Below, one piece after another: positions 56,589 to 64,000 of a DNA stretch of 64,000 nucleotides. The notes beneath the pieces are model-generated. The model was given only the letters and a program-made list of their open reading frames with translations, did no database searches and had not been told where the DNA came from. The DNA is taken from positions 62,001 through 126,000 of the forward strand of contig JADKAN010000005.1 in the NCBI GenBank assembly GCA_016719225.1, given 5' to 3'. The DNA is from Flavobacteriales bacterium. GTDB taxonomy: Bacteria; Bacteroidota; Bacteroidia; Flavobacteriales_F; PHOS-HE28. Position 1 is the first letter of the stretch. Each line of letters starts with the position of its first letter. The translations under genes and the position numbers were made by a program.

Positions 56589-57344
56589 CTATGTGATCGT
56601 CTTGCGCACTTCGCGCATCAAACTTCCCGCGAAAATGAACTCGTTGAGGGCGGCGTTGTCGCTCTTCAACAGTTGCTCGCGCGTGCCTTGCCACATCAAC
56701 TGTTTGTCGTTGATGAAGAAGATCTCGTCCGCGATACCCATCACGGAATTCATGTCGTGTGTGATCACCACGGTGGTGGTGTTGTACTCGTCCGTGATCT
56801 CCCGGATCAGCTCGTCGATCACAATGCTAGTTTGCGGATCCAGACCACTGTTCGGCTCGTCCACGAACAGGTACTTCGGGTTCATGGCGATCGCGCGGGC
56901 GATGCCAACACGCTTTTGCATGCCACCACTGATCTCCGCAGGGAATTTCTTGTCCGAGTTCTCGATCTTCACGCGCTTCAGACAGAAATGTGCGCGCTCC
57001 CGCATTTCCTTTTCGCTCATGGTGGCGAACATCCGCAAAGGGAACAGCACATTCTCCAGCACAGTGAGCGAGTCGAAAAGCGCGTTGCTCTGGAACAGCA
57101 TGCCGATCTCCTGCCGTAATAGCCGTTGTTCGTCCTTGTCCATGTCATGGAAGGACTTACCATCATAAAGCACCTTGCCCTTGGTGGGTTTGTAAAGGCC
57201 GATGATGCACTTGGCCAGAACGCTCTTGCCACTGCCGCTCTTGCCGATGATCTGGCTCACCTTTCCCTTAGCGAACTTCGCATTTATGTCGCGCAACACC
57301 TCTACGGCGCCAAAGCTCTTATACAGGTGCTGCACCTCGATCAT
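56589..57344 (-). CDS. Mla-type ABC transporter ATP-binding protein
   Basis: The 251-residue ATPase has Walker A GKSGSGKS (about 35), signature ISGGMQKRVGIARAIA (about 138), Walker B YLFVDEPNSGLDP (about 162) and the switch His in VVITHDMNSV. The NSGLDP and GGMQKR details are those of MlaF-like ATPases in phospholipid-transport systems. It is coupled to the MlaE-type permease upstream (ATGA at 57341-57344). The mlaD-like MCE protein is not in the window. Confidence 0.9.
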   Translation of the reverse strand: MIEVQHLYKSFGAVEVLRDINAKFAKGKVSQIIGKSGSGKSVLAKCIIGLYKPTKGKVLYDGKSFHDMDKDEQRLLRQEIGMLFQSNALFDSLTVLENVLFPLRMFATMSEKEMRERAHFCLKRVKIENSDKKFPAEISGGMQKRVGIARAIAMNPKYLFVDEPNSGLDPQTSIVIDELIREITDEYNTTTVVITHDMNSVMGIADEIFFINDKQLMWQGTREQLLKSDNAALNEFIFAGSLMREVRKTIT

Positions 57345-58081
57345 AGCAGCAACATCTGTGTGAGCAGGTAATTCATGATCAGGATCACAACGTCGCTGTA
57401 AACCACGGCCTTGGTGCTACTGATCCCCACTTCGCGGGTCCCGCCGGTGGTGTAATAGCCTTGATACGAAGAAACGGTGGCAATGACGATGGCGAACACC
57501 ACCGTTTTGAGCAGCGCGTAAGTCACGATGTACGGATCAAAATCGTACTGTACGCCTTGGATATAGTTGGAGGAGCTGATGATGCCCGTGAGCGTTCCCG
57601 CCAACCAGCCCCCGAAAATGCTGAGGAACATGCTGAGGATGATGAGGAACGGGTTGATCAGCGCGGTCGCGATGATCTTGGGAAGAATTAAGTAGCCCGC
57701 CGAGTTAACGCCCATAATGTCCAGAGCATCGATCTGTTCCCGAACACGCATGGAGCCGATCTCCGCTGCTATCGTGGAACCAACCTTGCCCGCCAATATC
57801 AAGGAGATAATGGTGGGGCTGAATTCGAGAATGGTGCTTTGCCTTACCGTGAAACCCACCACATATTGGGGGATCAGCGGCGAATCGATGTTGGTCTTGG
57901 TCTGTATCGTGATCACTGCGCCCATGAAAAGGGAAAGCAGCGAAACAATGCCTAAGCTCTTGACACCCAGCAGGTCCATCTCTTCCACTATGCGCTTCCA
58001 ATAGATGGAAAGCCGCTCCGGCTTGGAGAATACTTCGCCCATGAGCATGAAGTATCGGCCGATATGGAAGAGCAGGTTCAT
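57341..58081 (-). CDS. MlaE-type ABC transporter permease
   Basis: This 246-residue membrane protein has five to six helices and the MlaE/TrnD signature (SLLSLFMGAVITIQTKTN, EFSPTIISLILAGKVGSTIAAEIGSMRVREQIDALDIMG split across the central loop). The EIGSMRVREQIDALDIMG stretch is the family hallmark. It works with the ATPase and an MCE partner to move lipids between membranes. ATG 58079-58081 (MNLLFHI) is chosen because the TACCTTCG box at 58098-58105 lies inside any longer frame. Confidence 0.9.
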   Translation of the reverse strand: MNLLFHIGRYFMLMGEVFSKPERLSIYWKRIVEEMDLLGVKSLGIVSLLSLFMGAVITIQTKTNIDSPLIPQYVVGFTVRQSTILEFSPTIISLILAGKVGSTIAAEIGSMRVREQIDALDIMGVNSAGYLILPKIIATALINPFLIILSMFLSIFGGWLAGTLTGIISSSNYIQGVQYDFDPYIVTYALLKTVVFAIVIATVSSYQGYYTTGGTREVGISSTKAVVYSDVVILIMNYLLTQMLLL

Positions 58082-58097
58082 GCTGGAAAAAGACCGG

Positions 58098-58105
58098 CGA
58101 AGGTA
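58098..58105 (-). promoter_or_regulatory. promoter box for mlaE-mlaF
   Basis: TACCTTCG on the minus strand, 16 bases before the preferred MlaE ATG and inside the alternative longer frame. It is back to back with TACCTTTG (58166-58173) for the plus-strand genes. Confidence 0.5.
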
Positions 58106-58165
58106 GGGCATGTATGGACCTGTATTTTCTTTGTCCCGGGGCTTTTCTCCACATGGCACGCCTGC

Positions 58166-58173
58166 TACCTTTG
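58166..58173 (+). promoter_or_regulatory. promoter box for small lipoprotein-sprT-manC
   Basis: TACCTTTG lies 14 bases before the lipoprotein ATG at 58188. Confidence 0.55.
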
Positions 58174-58187
58174 CCTACCCCACAGGT

Positions 58188-58433
58188 ATGTACGCCCCTT
58201 CCGCCAATAGCCCTATTGCACTTACTGTCCTTTTGTTGGTGCTTGGCCTTTTTGTCGGATGCGCATCCAACCCGCCATATTACAAGGCAAGGAAACAGCA
58301 CGGTTGCGATTGTCCCAAGTGGAACGCGGTGCCGACCCATGGTGCAGGCGCGCTTTCGGTGCAAGCCGGAGAAAGTGGACTAAGGGTGGTCCCGCTCCAG
58401 CATGTTGATAATTCCTTGAACGATCCAAGCTGA
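58188..58433 (+). CDS. small lipoprotein, unknown function
   Basis: This 81-residue protein has a signal peptide and lipobox (IALTVLLLVLGLFVGCASNP). A short basic part with a CDC motif (KQHGCDCPKWNA) follows, then a Gly/Val-rich tail. Similar short lipoproteins precede sprT in other Bacteroidota. The stop overlaps the sprT-like start by one base (TGATG), showing coupling. The frame is open upstream, but the promoter box and the lipoprotein signal fix the start at ATG 58188. No named family is recognised. Confidence 0.72.
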   Translation: MYAPSANSPIALTVLLLVLGLFVGCASNPPYYKARKQHGCDCPKWNAVPTHGAGALSVQAGESGLRVVPLQHVDNSLNDPS

Positions 58434-59068
58434 TGGCGGCGGGAAGCAATGACATGATCCGCCTACAGGCACACTTGCCCCGGGCAGCATGGCCCGTGGT
58501 GGTGAACTGGATGCGACGGAATCCGAAGGTGCGCGTAAGTGTGAGTAGGCCGAGGCGGACCAAGCTCGGCGATTATCGCACCGCCACCCGCTACCTGCCA
58601 CATAGGATAACGGTGAACGAAGATCTTAACCGTTATGCGTTCCTTGTGGTTCTTGTGCATGAGTTCGCGCATTACGTCACCTTTGCCAAGTACCATCGGC
58701 ATGCACCGCACGGCGCCGAATGGAAGGCGGAATACAAGAGGCTCATGCGTCCATTCATCTCCAAGGAAGTTTTTCCGGCGGACCTGTTGCGCGTATTGGA
58801 GCACCACTTGCACGATGCACCAAGCAGCAGTTGCACGGACCATGACCTGATGCGCGTGTTGCGACGCTACGACCGGGACCCCCTTCCTTTCTTGGAAGAA
58901 CTCCAGGAGAACACGGTGTTCCGGTTCAATTCAAAGCTCTTCGTGAAAGGCCGCCGCATGCGTACGCGTTTCCGCTGCCGTTGCCTGAACAACCGACGCA
59001 TTTACCTGATAGACCCCACCGCAGAGGTGCACTTGGAACTTCCGCTTTCCGCGCGCCGTGCTTCCTGA
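58433..59068 (+). CDS. SprT-like zinc metalloprotease domain protein
   Basis: The 211-residue protein has the SprT-type zinc motif VVLVHEFAHYVTF (HExxH, about residue 76) and a third ligand His in HAPHGAEWKAEYKRLM. A basic, Arg-rich C-terminal part contains FRCRCLNN. No signal peptide is present. SprT/Spartan-like proteases cleave DNA-protein crosslinks in other systems, but bacterial SprT functions are poorly known. It is followed 21 bases later by manC, an order seen often in Bacteroidota. Confidence 0.87.
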   Translation: MAAGSNDMIRLQAHLPRAAWPVVVNWMRRNPKVRVSVSRPRRTKLGDYRTATRYLPHRITVNEDLNRYAFLVVLVHEFAHYVTFAKYHRHAPHGAEWKAEYKRLMRPFISKEVFPADLLRVLEHHLHDAPSSSCTDHDLMRVLRRYDRDPLPFLEELQENTVFRFNSKLFVKGRRMRTRFRCRCLNNRRIYLIDPTAEVHLELPLSARRAS

Positions 59069-59089
59069 CACCCTGCATCAACAAGTGAT

Positions 59090-60181
59090 ATGAGCAACAA
59101 GCACACCTATTGCATCATCATGGCCGGCGGCATCGGTAGCCGCTTTTGGCCCATGAGCCGCACCGCACACCCTAAGCAATTCCTGGATTTCCTTGGCCAT
59201 GGCCGGACGTTGATCCAACAGACCTTCGACCGTTTCCTGTCGGTATGCCCTGCGGAGAACATCTATGTTGTGACGAACGAACAGTACGCCCCCCTCGTTC
59301 ACCAACAACTGCCCCAGTTGCAACGCACGCAGGTACTCTTGGAACCGGGTCGCCGCAATACCGCACCTTGCATCGCCTACGCGAACCACGCCATTGCCAA
59401 GCGCGACCCCAAGGCGCTCATCATTACGGCTCCAAGTGATCATTTGGTCAAGGATGAAAAAGAATTCCAAGCCCGCCTGCGGATCGCTTTGGATCAAGCT
59501 GCTGCGGAAGATTGCCTCGTAACGCTCGGCATTACGCCGGACCGCCCTGACACAGGTTATGGCTACATCAAGTTCAGTCATGAAGGCCCAGCGGATCGCT
59601 CGGAGGTGAAGCGTGTGCAGAACTTCACCGAAAAGCCGGACCACGGTACGGCACAAAAGTTCTTGGACAGCGGTGAGTACCTCTGGAACAGCGGTATCTT
59701 CATTTGGTCGCTCACCAGCATCCGCAAGGCCTTCGGAAAGCACCTCCCGGAAATGGAAGCGCTGTTCAGCACGGGCGAGAACGCCTATGGAACACCTATG
59801 GAAGCTGAGTTCATTGCCAAGATCTACGGCACCTGCGAAAGCATCAGCATCGACTACGGCATCCTTGAAAAGGCGGATAACGTCTATGTGGTGGCCGGCG
59901 ATTTCGGCTGGAGCGATCTTGGCACGTGGGGAAGTCTCTATACCCAACTCCCAAAGGACGCTAATGCCAACGCGGGAACAAGCAGAACAGTGCGGATCTA
60001 CGACGGCAAGGACAACATGGTCCACGTTCAGGACGACCGCTTGGTGGTATTGCAAGGCTTGGAAGACTATATCGTGGTGAGTACTCCCGATGCACTGCTC
60101 ATCTGCCGCAAGCACGATGAACAGAAGATCAAAGGCATCGTGCAGGAACTGACCAAAGAGGTCGGGGAGAAGTACATTTAG
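59090..60181 (+). CDS. manC: mannose-1-phosphate guanylyltransferase
   Basis: The 363-residue nucleotidyltransferase makes GDP-mannose. It has the N-terminal MAGGIGSRFWPMSRTAHPKQF (GGxGxRxWPxSR), the metal/sugar loop EPGRRNTAPCIAYA, TAPSDHLVKD, GYGYIKF and FTEKPD, and VVAGDFGWSDLGTWGSL. No C-terminal cupin isomerase domain is present, so it is the monofunctional type. The gene ends the lipoprotein-sprT-manC unit. GDP-mannose feeds surface glycan synthesis. Confidence 0.95.
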   Translation: MSNKHTYCIIMAGGIGSRFWPMSRTAHPKQFLDFLGHGRTLIQQTFDRFLSVCPAENIYVVTNEQYAPLVHQQLPQLQRTQVLLEPGRRNTAPCIAYANHAIAKRDPKALIITAPSDHLVKDEKEFQARLRIALDQAAAEDCLVTLGITPDRPDTGYGYIKFSHEGPADRSEVKRVQNFTEKPDHGTAQKFLDSGEYLWNSGIFIWSLTSIRKAFGKHLPEMEALFSTGENAYGTPMEAEFIAKIYGTCESISIDYGILEKADNVYVVAGDFGWSDLGTWGSLYTQLPKDANANAGTSRTVRIYDGKDNMVHVQDDRLVVLQGLEDYIVVSTPDALLICRKHDEQKIKGIVQELTKEVGEKYI

Positions 60182-60608
60182 TTGTCCGTTCGATACGTAT
60201 CGGACGTCGGTTGCTCATTAACAGGTTCGCGGCCCGACGGTCTGTACGCTGTGGCGAATACCATGGTCACAGATATGGGCTGCGATAAGTTCGTATGACG
60301 TTGCAATGATTGAGCTGTTGAACGCTAGTTGAGGCGCACAGTGGTGGCAGGATCGGGAAAGCGCTGCGTCAGTCCAGACAATGAACAAGTGACAACCGTG
60401 CAGCGCATTTACCCCAGTATTGGCGGTCCTCCTAGGAGGTTCAAGTAGCAGGAAGTCAAGTCGTTCCAGCAGAATTCAGTACCTTCGCACCGTATTTCTT
60501 AGGAATGACAGCCGTTGCTCGGCAGTCGCCTGGCACATGTCGGGCCTTTGGTTCCCATTTTTCCTTTAGCCTGTTCCACTTTCGCAGGCTATCATATTTA
60601 CCTGCACC
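60182..60608. other. 427-base intergenic region with promoter and possible structured leader
   Basis: There is a perfect 12-base palindrome CCTCCTAGGAGG at 60428-60439, a TACCTTCG box at 60480-60487 and a six-base stem AGCCTG/CAGGCT at 60568-60590. The distance from the box to the GNAT start is 121 bases, unusually long for this window. A 34-codon frame at 60505-60609 that overlaps the GNAT start (ATGA) shows no family resemblance. No tRNA or riboswitch was recognised. Confidence 0.4.
60480..60487 (+). promoter_or_regulatory. promoter box upstream of GNAT-M20-alr
   Basis: TACCTTCG, the same variant as before prfB, 121 bases before the GNAT ATG. Confidence 0.4.
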
Positions 60609-61040
60609 ATGAACATTGAGCTCCACACACCGGAAACACCTGCCGATGTACACATCCTAAAATACATTTCCACCTTTTTGGTCAAGCACTTGGAGCGCTT
60701 CGGCGACCCCGAGGAGCACATCCGCATGGCCATGGACTATGCACTCGATCCAGCGCGCGGTGGTTTCGTCGTGGTAGGCAATGAGGAAGGTAAGATCATC
60801 GGTGCGGTGGTGGTGAACGACACCAAGATGGGCGGCTACATCCCGCAGAACATTCTGGTCTACATCGCTGTGGACGCATCGCAGCGCGGCAAGGGCATCG
60901 GCCGAAAGCTGATGCAGGCGGCCATCGATAAGGCCACCGGCGGCATTGCGCTGCACGTGGAACCGGACAATCCTGCCAAGAAGCTGTACGAATCGCTCGG
61001 CTTCACCAACAAGTACCTTGAAATGCGTTTGCAACAATGA
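60609..61040 (+). CDS. GNAT-family N-acetyltransferase
   Basis: The 143-residue protein has the GNAT core: beta-strands FVVVGNEEGKIIGAVVVND, and the acetyl-CoA loop VDASQRGKGIGRKLMQAAI with its Q/RxxGxG/A motif. It ends NPAKKLYESLGFTNKY, typical of the family. The substrate is unknown. It overlaps the M20 peptidase by four bases (ATGA at 61037-61040), so the two probably work in one pathway, possibly acting on amino-acid derivatives. Confidence 0.88.
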   Translation: MNIELHTPETPADVHILKYISTFLVKHLERFGDPEEHIRMAMDYALDPARGGFVVVGNEEGKIIGAVVVNDTKMGGYIPQNILVYIAVDASQRGKGIGRKLMQAAIDKATGGIALHVEPDNPAKKLYESLGFTNKYLEMRLQQ

Positions 61041-62176
61041 GCACCGCCATCGATCTAAAAGCCTTTCGCCGCGAGTTGCACGCGCACCCTGAGATCTCCG
61101 GTGAAGAGAAGGAAACCGCCAAGCGCGTGCTTGCCGTGCTGAACACACTGAAGCCGGAGGAATTGCTCACGGAAGTGGGTGGCACGGGCATCCTCGCCAC
61201 ATTCGGCAAGGACGAAAAAGGTCCACAGGTAATGGTGCGCTGCGAGCTGGACGCCTTGCCGATCCAAGAAGTGAACATCTTTAGCCATAAGTCCGTGAAC
61301 AAAGGCGTGTCGCATAAATGCGGACACGACGGGCATGCCGCGATCATGACCGGTCTCGCTGAGAAACTTGCAGCCGACAGGCCCGCCAAGGGCCGCGTCC
61401 ACTTGCTATATCAGCCTGCTGAAGAGAACGGTGCCGGTGCAGAAGCCGTGCTGAAGGACCCGCGCATGAAGGACAAGCACTTCGACCTGGTCCTCGCGCT
61501 GCATAACCTGCCGGGCTATAAGCTGGGCAGTGCCGTGGTGCGGAAGGGCGCCTTCACCGCGAGTGTGAACAGCATGGTGATCAAATTGGAAGGCCGCACT
61601 TCCCACGCTGCTGAGCCGGAACACGGGATCAACCCCGCACTGGCAGTGGCGGAGATCTTGACCGGTGCGCTTGCCCTACAACACAACGTGCCCACGGAGG
61701 ACGGCCTGCGCGTGGTGACGGTGGTGCATGTGGACCTCGGCACCAAGGACTACGGCATTTCCGCCGGGCGCGCCGAGGTCCACCTAACGGTGCGCTGCTG
61801 GACCGATGCCGAACTGAAGAAGCTCGAACAGGACATCGAGGACCTTTCCCGCGAGATGGCCAAAAATCACAAGCTGGACGTGGATATCAACTACTGCTTC
61901 ACATTTAAGGCGAACCAGAACGATGATACCGCCGCGGACCTGGTGAAGGAAGCGGTAATAGCCACGGGGCATGAATTGATCCGGCGTGACCATCCGTTCA
62001 AATGGGGCGAGGACTTCGGGCTGTTCACGGCGAAATACAAAGGCTGCATGTTCGGCCTGGGGGCCGGCGAGGACATGCCTGCGCTTCACAATCCGGATTA
62101 CGATTTCCCCGACGAGCTGATCCCGCACGGTGTTGAACTGTTCGAAGCGGCGGTACGTTCCTTCCTCAAGACTTGA
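61037..62176 (+). CDS. M20-family amidohydrolase/peptidase
   Basis: This 379-residue zinc enzyme has the M20D features: LHAHPEISGEE near the start, SHKCGHDGHAAIMTGLAE (metal Cys/His/Asp), QPAEENGAGAEAVL with the catalytic Glu, LALHNLPG, and a dimerisation domain. Members cleave N-acyl amino acids or amidated auxin-like conjugates. Placement between a GNAT and an alanine racemase suggests N-acyl amino acid turnover. The stop overlaps the alr ATG by one base. Confidence 0.9.
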   Translation: MSTAIDLKAFRRELHAHPEISGEEKETAKRVLAVLNTLKPEELLTEVGGTGILATFGKDEKGPQVMVRCELDALPIQEVNIFSHKSVNKGVSHKCGHDGHAAIMTGLAEKLAADRPAKGRVHLLYQPAEENGAGAEAVLKDPRMKDKHFDLVLALHNLPGYKLGSAVVRKGAFTASVNSMVIKLEGRTSHAAEPEHGINPALAVAEILTGALALQHNVPTEDGLRVVTVVHVDLGTKDYGISAGRAEVHLTVRCWTDAELKKLEQDIEDLSREMAKNHKLDVDINYCFTFKANQNDDTAADLVKEAVIATGHELIRRDHPFKWGEDFGLFTAKYKGCMFGLGAGEDMPALHNPDYDFPDELIPHGVELFEAAVRSFLKT

Positions 62177-63333
62177 TGTTCCACGGTTCCACCATAGAGA
62201 TAAGCGCGGCGGCGTTGCGTGCCAACTTGGATTTCATACGCGGCACGTTGGGCAAGGCACGACTCTGCAGTGTGGTGAAGGGCAACGCTTATGGCCATGG
62301 TGCCGGGGCGTTCATTCCCTTGGCGCGTTCACTCGGAGTGGACCGCTTCGCTGTATACTCGGCATCGGAGGCCTTTTACGTGCTGGCCCATGTCAAGCGG
62401 GAGGCGAGTATCTACATCATGGGCGATGTGGACGGCCCTGCATTGGAATGGGCTGTCGAAGAAGGCATCGCTTTTAACGTCTTCGAGCGCCAACGTTTGG
62501 ATATGGCGATCCATGCGGCGCGCACATTGAAAAAGGCCGCACGTATCCATTTAGAGGTCGAGACAGGGATGCATCGCACGGGCTTCAAGCTGAATGAGCT
62601 GCCGGAGGTGTTGGAGGTGTGCAAGGCCAATATGGATGCATTGGAGATCGTCGGTATCTGTACACATCTAGCCGGAGCGGAGAGCCTGTCCAATGTACCA
62701 AGGATACACCGGCAGAAAACGAAATACCGAGAGGCCTTGGCGATCGCGGAACGTGTCGGCATCAATGTCGGCCTGCGGCATGTGGCCTGCTCGGCAGGTG
62801 TCTTGAACGAGCCGGACATCCTCTATGACATGGCCCGCGTGGGGATCCTGCAATATGGCTTCTGGCCCAACCGCGAAACAGAGGCGCGGTACCGCACGGC
62901 CCATGGGCTCACCGATGATCCGCTGCGCCGTGTGATCCGTTGGTGGAGCAACGTAATGTCCGTTAGTACCGTGCCCGCTGGCGGATACGTAGGGTACGGG
63001 AGCGCATTCGAGGCACCGGGTGAAAGGCGGATCGCGACGATACCTGTGGGATATGCTTTCGGCTACGCGCGAAGCCTCAGCAACAGTGGCCATGTGCTGA
63101 TACGTGGTCAACAAGCTCCCGTTCTGGGTATCGTGAACATGAACTGCATCACCGTGGACGTAACGCATATACCGGGCGTGGAGAAGGGCGACGAGGCCGT
63201 GTTGATCGGAGCTCAGGGAGAACGCAGCATCAGCGTCTCTTCTTTCGGCGACCTCAGCGATCAGTTGAACTACGAATTGCTGACCCGGCTCCCGCATGAC
63301 ATTCCACGGATAGTGGTGGAAAAACACGATTGA
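62176..63333 (+). CDS. alr: alanine racemase
   Basis: The 385-residue fold-type III PLP enzyme has the PLP lysine Lys35 in VVKGNAYGHGA, the partner tyrosine loop GYVGYGSAF, RVGILQYGFWP and the C-terminal VGYAFGYARSLSNSG and NMNCITVDVT. It makes D-alanine for peptidoglycan. The codon before ATG 62176 is a TTG that could be read as an extra start, but ATG is preferred. It is followed two bases later by a second fold-III gene. Confidence 0.93.
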   Translation: MFHGSTIEISAAALRANLDFIRGTLGKARLCSVVKGNAYGHGAGAFIPLARSLGVDRFAVYSASEAFYVLAHVKREASIYIMGDVDGPALEWAVEEGIAFNVFERQRLDMAIHAARTLKKAARIHLEVETGMHRTGFKLNELPEVLEVCKANMDALEIVGICTHLAGAESLSNVPRIHRQKTKYREALAIAERVGINVGLRHVACSAGVLNEPDILYDMARVGILQYGFWPNRETEARYRTAHGLTDDPLRRVIRWWSNVMSVSTVPAGGYVGYGSAFEAPGERRIATIPVGYAFGYARSLSNSGHVLIRGQQAPVLGIVNMNCITVDVTHIPGVEKGDEAVLIGAQGERSISVSSFGDLSDQLNYELLTRLPHDIPRIVVEKHD

Positions 63334-63335
63334 TC

Positions 63336-64000
63336 ATGGCCTTCCTTGAACTCTACCGCGAAAAGCTTCGGCACAACCACCGTTTCCTATCCGAACTATT
63401 CAAAGAGAACGGCATTGAATGGGGCATCGTTACCAAAGTGCTTTGCGGCAATGAGACGTTCATCCGCGAAGTGGTGGCGCTGGGTGAGAAGGAGTTCCAC
63501 GACACCCGGATCAGCAACCTGAAAATGCTGAAGAAACTCGCACCGGAATCTCAGACTGTCTACATCAAGCCCCCGGCCAAGCGCGCCATCCCCAACTTGG
63601 TGCGCTTCGCCGATGTCAGCTTCAATAGCGACTTGGACACTATCAAGGCGCTGAGTACCGAAGCAGTGAAGCAGGGTCGCACCCACAAGGTGATCATCAT
63701 GGTGGAAATGGGCGACCTTAGAGAAGGGGTGATGGGCGACAGTTTGGTGGATTTTTACGAGCAAGTGTTCCAACTCCCGAACATCGGGATCGTGGGCTTG
63801 GGCACCAACCTCAACTGCCTCAATGGCATCATGCCCACGCAGGACAAGCTGATACAGCTCGGCCTCTACAAGCAGCTCATCGAGGCGAAGTTCAACAAGA
63901 AGATCCCGTGGGTCACCGGCGGTACCAGCGTTACCATCCCCTTGTTGTTGAAGAAGCAATTGCCAAAGGGGATGAACCATTTCCGCATCGGCGAGGCGCT
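63336..64000 (+). CDS. second fold-III PLP racemase-like enzyme (partial)
   Basis: The window ends inside this gene; 221 codons are visible from ATG 63336. The start LYREKLRHNHRFLSELF and the PLP-lysine segment WGIVTKVLCGNETF resemble the YhfX/ornithine-racemase branch of the alanine racemase family rather than Alr proper. HKVIIMVEMGDLREGVMGD and IGIVGLGTNLNCLNGIMPT are typical of that branch. It probably acts on a different amino acid from Alr. The C-terminal half is missing. Confidence 0.85.
   Translation, partial: MAFLELYREKLRHNHRFLSELFKENGIEWGIVTKVLCGNETFIREVVALGEKEFHDTRISNLKMLKKLAPESQTVYIKPPAKRAIPNLVRFADVSFNSDLDTIKALSTEAVKQGRTHKVIIMVEMGDLREGVMGDSLVDFYEQVFQLPNIGIVGLGTNLNCLNGIMPTQDKLIQLGLYKQLIEAKFNKKIPWVTGGTSVTIPLLLKKQLPKGMNHFRIGEA

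Noticed and set aside
60505..60609. 34-codon frame that overlaps the GNAT start by ATGA
   Set aside because: Rich in Phe, Ser and Arg, without repeat, signal or family pattern; the overlap alone is not enough to call it.
1..64000. CRISPR arrays, prophage or plasmid origin
   Set aside because: No regularly spaced direct repeats, no integrase, terminase, capsid or replication-initiator genes were found.

Overview
The window is chromosomal DNA of a GC-rich member of the Bacteroidota, most like Flavobacteriales. GC looks like the upper 50s percent by eye; it was not counted. Three things support the assignment. Type IX secretion and gliding genes are present (porP/sprF, gldK, gldL, gldM, gldN, gldD, gldE). 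Typical Bacteroidota neighbourhoods occur (mutY-ssb-gldE-gldD; lptE to groEL; sprT-manC). Boxes of the Bacteroidota -7 type (TAnnTTTG) recur just upstream of start codons, while AGGAGG ribosome binding sites are nearly absent. No phage, transposase, CRISPR array or rRNA was seen, so this is mostly core genome with a few accessory genes and repeats.

Layout. 1-1555: the end of a LuxR-type regulator with a shortened receiver, a 550-base region without a gene, and a lysine/alanine-rich histone H1-like protein. 1936-6523: a tight three-gene unit of an ECF sigma factor, a one-pass membrane anti-sigma candidate with TPRs, and a large exported TPR-CHAT protease. 6685-13770 (minus): groEL, groES, secG, a proline-rich TPR protein, lptE, a sigma-54 activator and miaB. 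13864-15216: a beta-barrel protein and an MsrB lipoprotein. 15476-25355: topA, a degenerate arginase-fold protein, porP/sprF and gldKLMN. 25571-30073: an ABC-F ATPase, initiator tRNA-fMet, era and der. 30193-35572: a PLP sulfur-amino-acid enzyme, an antitoxin with a nonsense-broken toxin, two glycosyltransferases and a DMT exporter. 35657-41981: a metal-binding lipoprotein, ctaA, gldD-gldE-ssb-mutY, HU, a TPR protein and a 31-residue basic protein. 42088-47165: rng, recX, prfB, arsC, fumC. 47319-52082: DUF983, a Crp-type regulator and a thioredoxin/rhodanese/persulfide dioxygenase/TauE sulfur cluster. 52259-64000: rnd, gcvP, an Mla-type ABC pair, a small lipoprotein, sprT, manC, a GNAT, an M20 peptidase, alr and a second racemase-like gene cut by the window end.

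How the genes work together. gldKLMN with porP encode the type IX core ring and motor, and gldD/gldE are accessory lipoprotein and membrane factors. The 47-52 kb cluster looks like a detoxification unit for sulfide and persulfide. The sigma/anti-sigma/CHAT unit is the best candidate for an undescribed signalling system: its predicted topology would put a caspase-like protease domain in the periplasm beside the outer part of a membrane anti-sigma factor.

The most unusual sequence-level features are two repeat elements inserted in frame inside coding genes (miaB and a GT39 glycosyltransferase), an arginase homologue that has lost metal ligands next to the type IX genes, a RelE/ParE toxin killed by one in-frame TGA, and promoter boxes lying only 4-25 bases from start codons.
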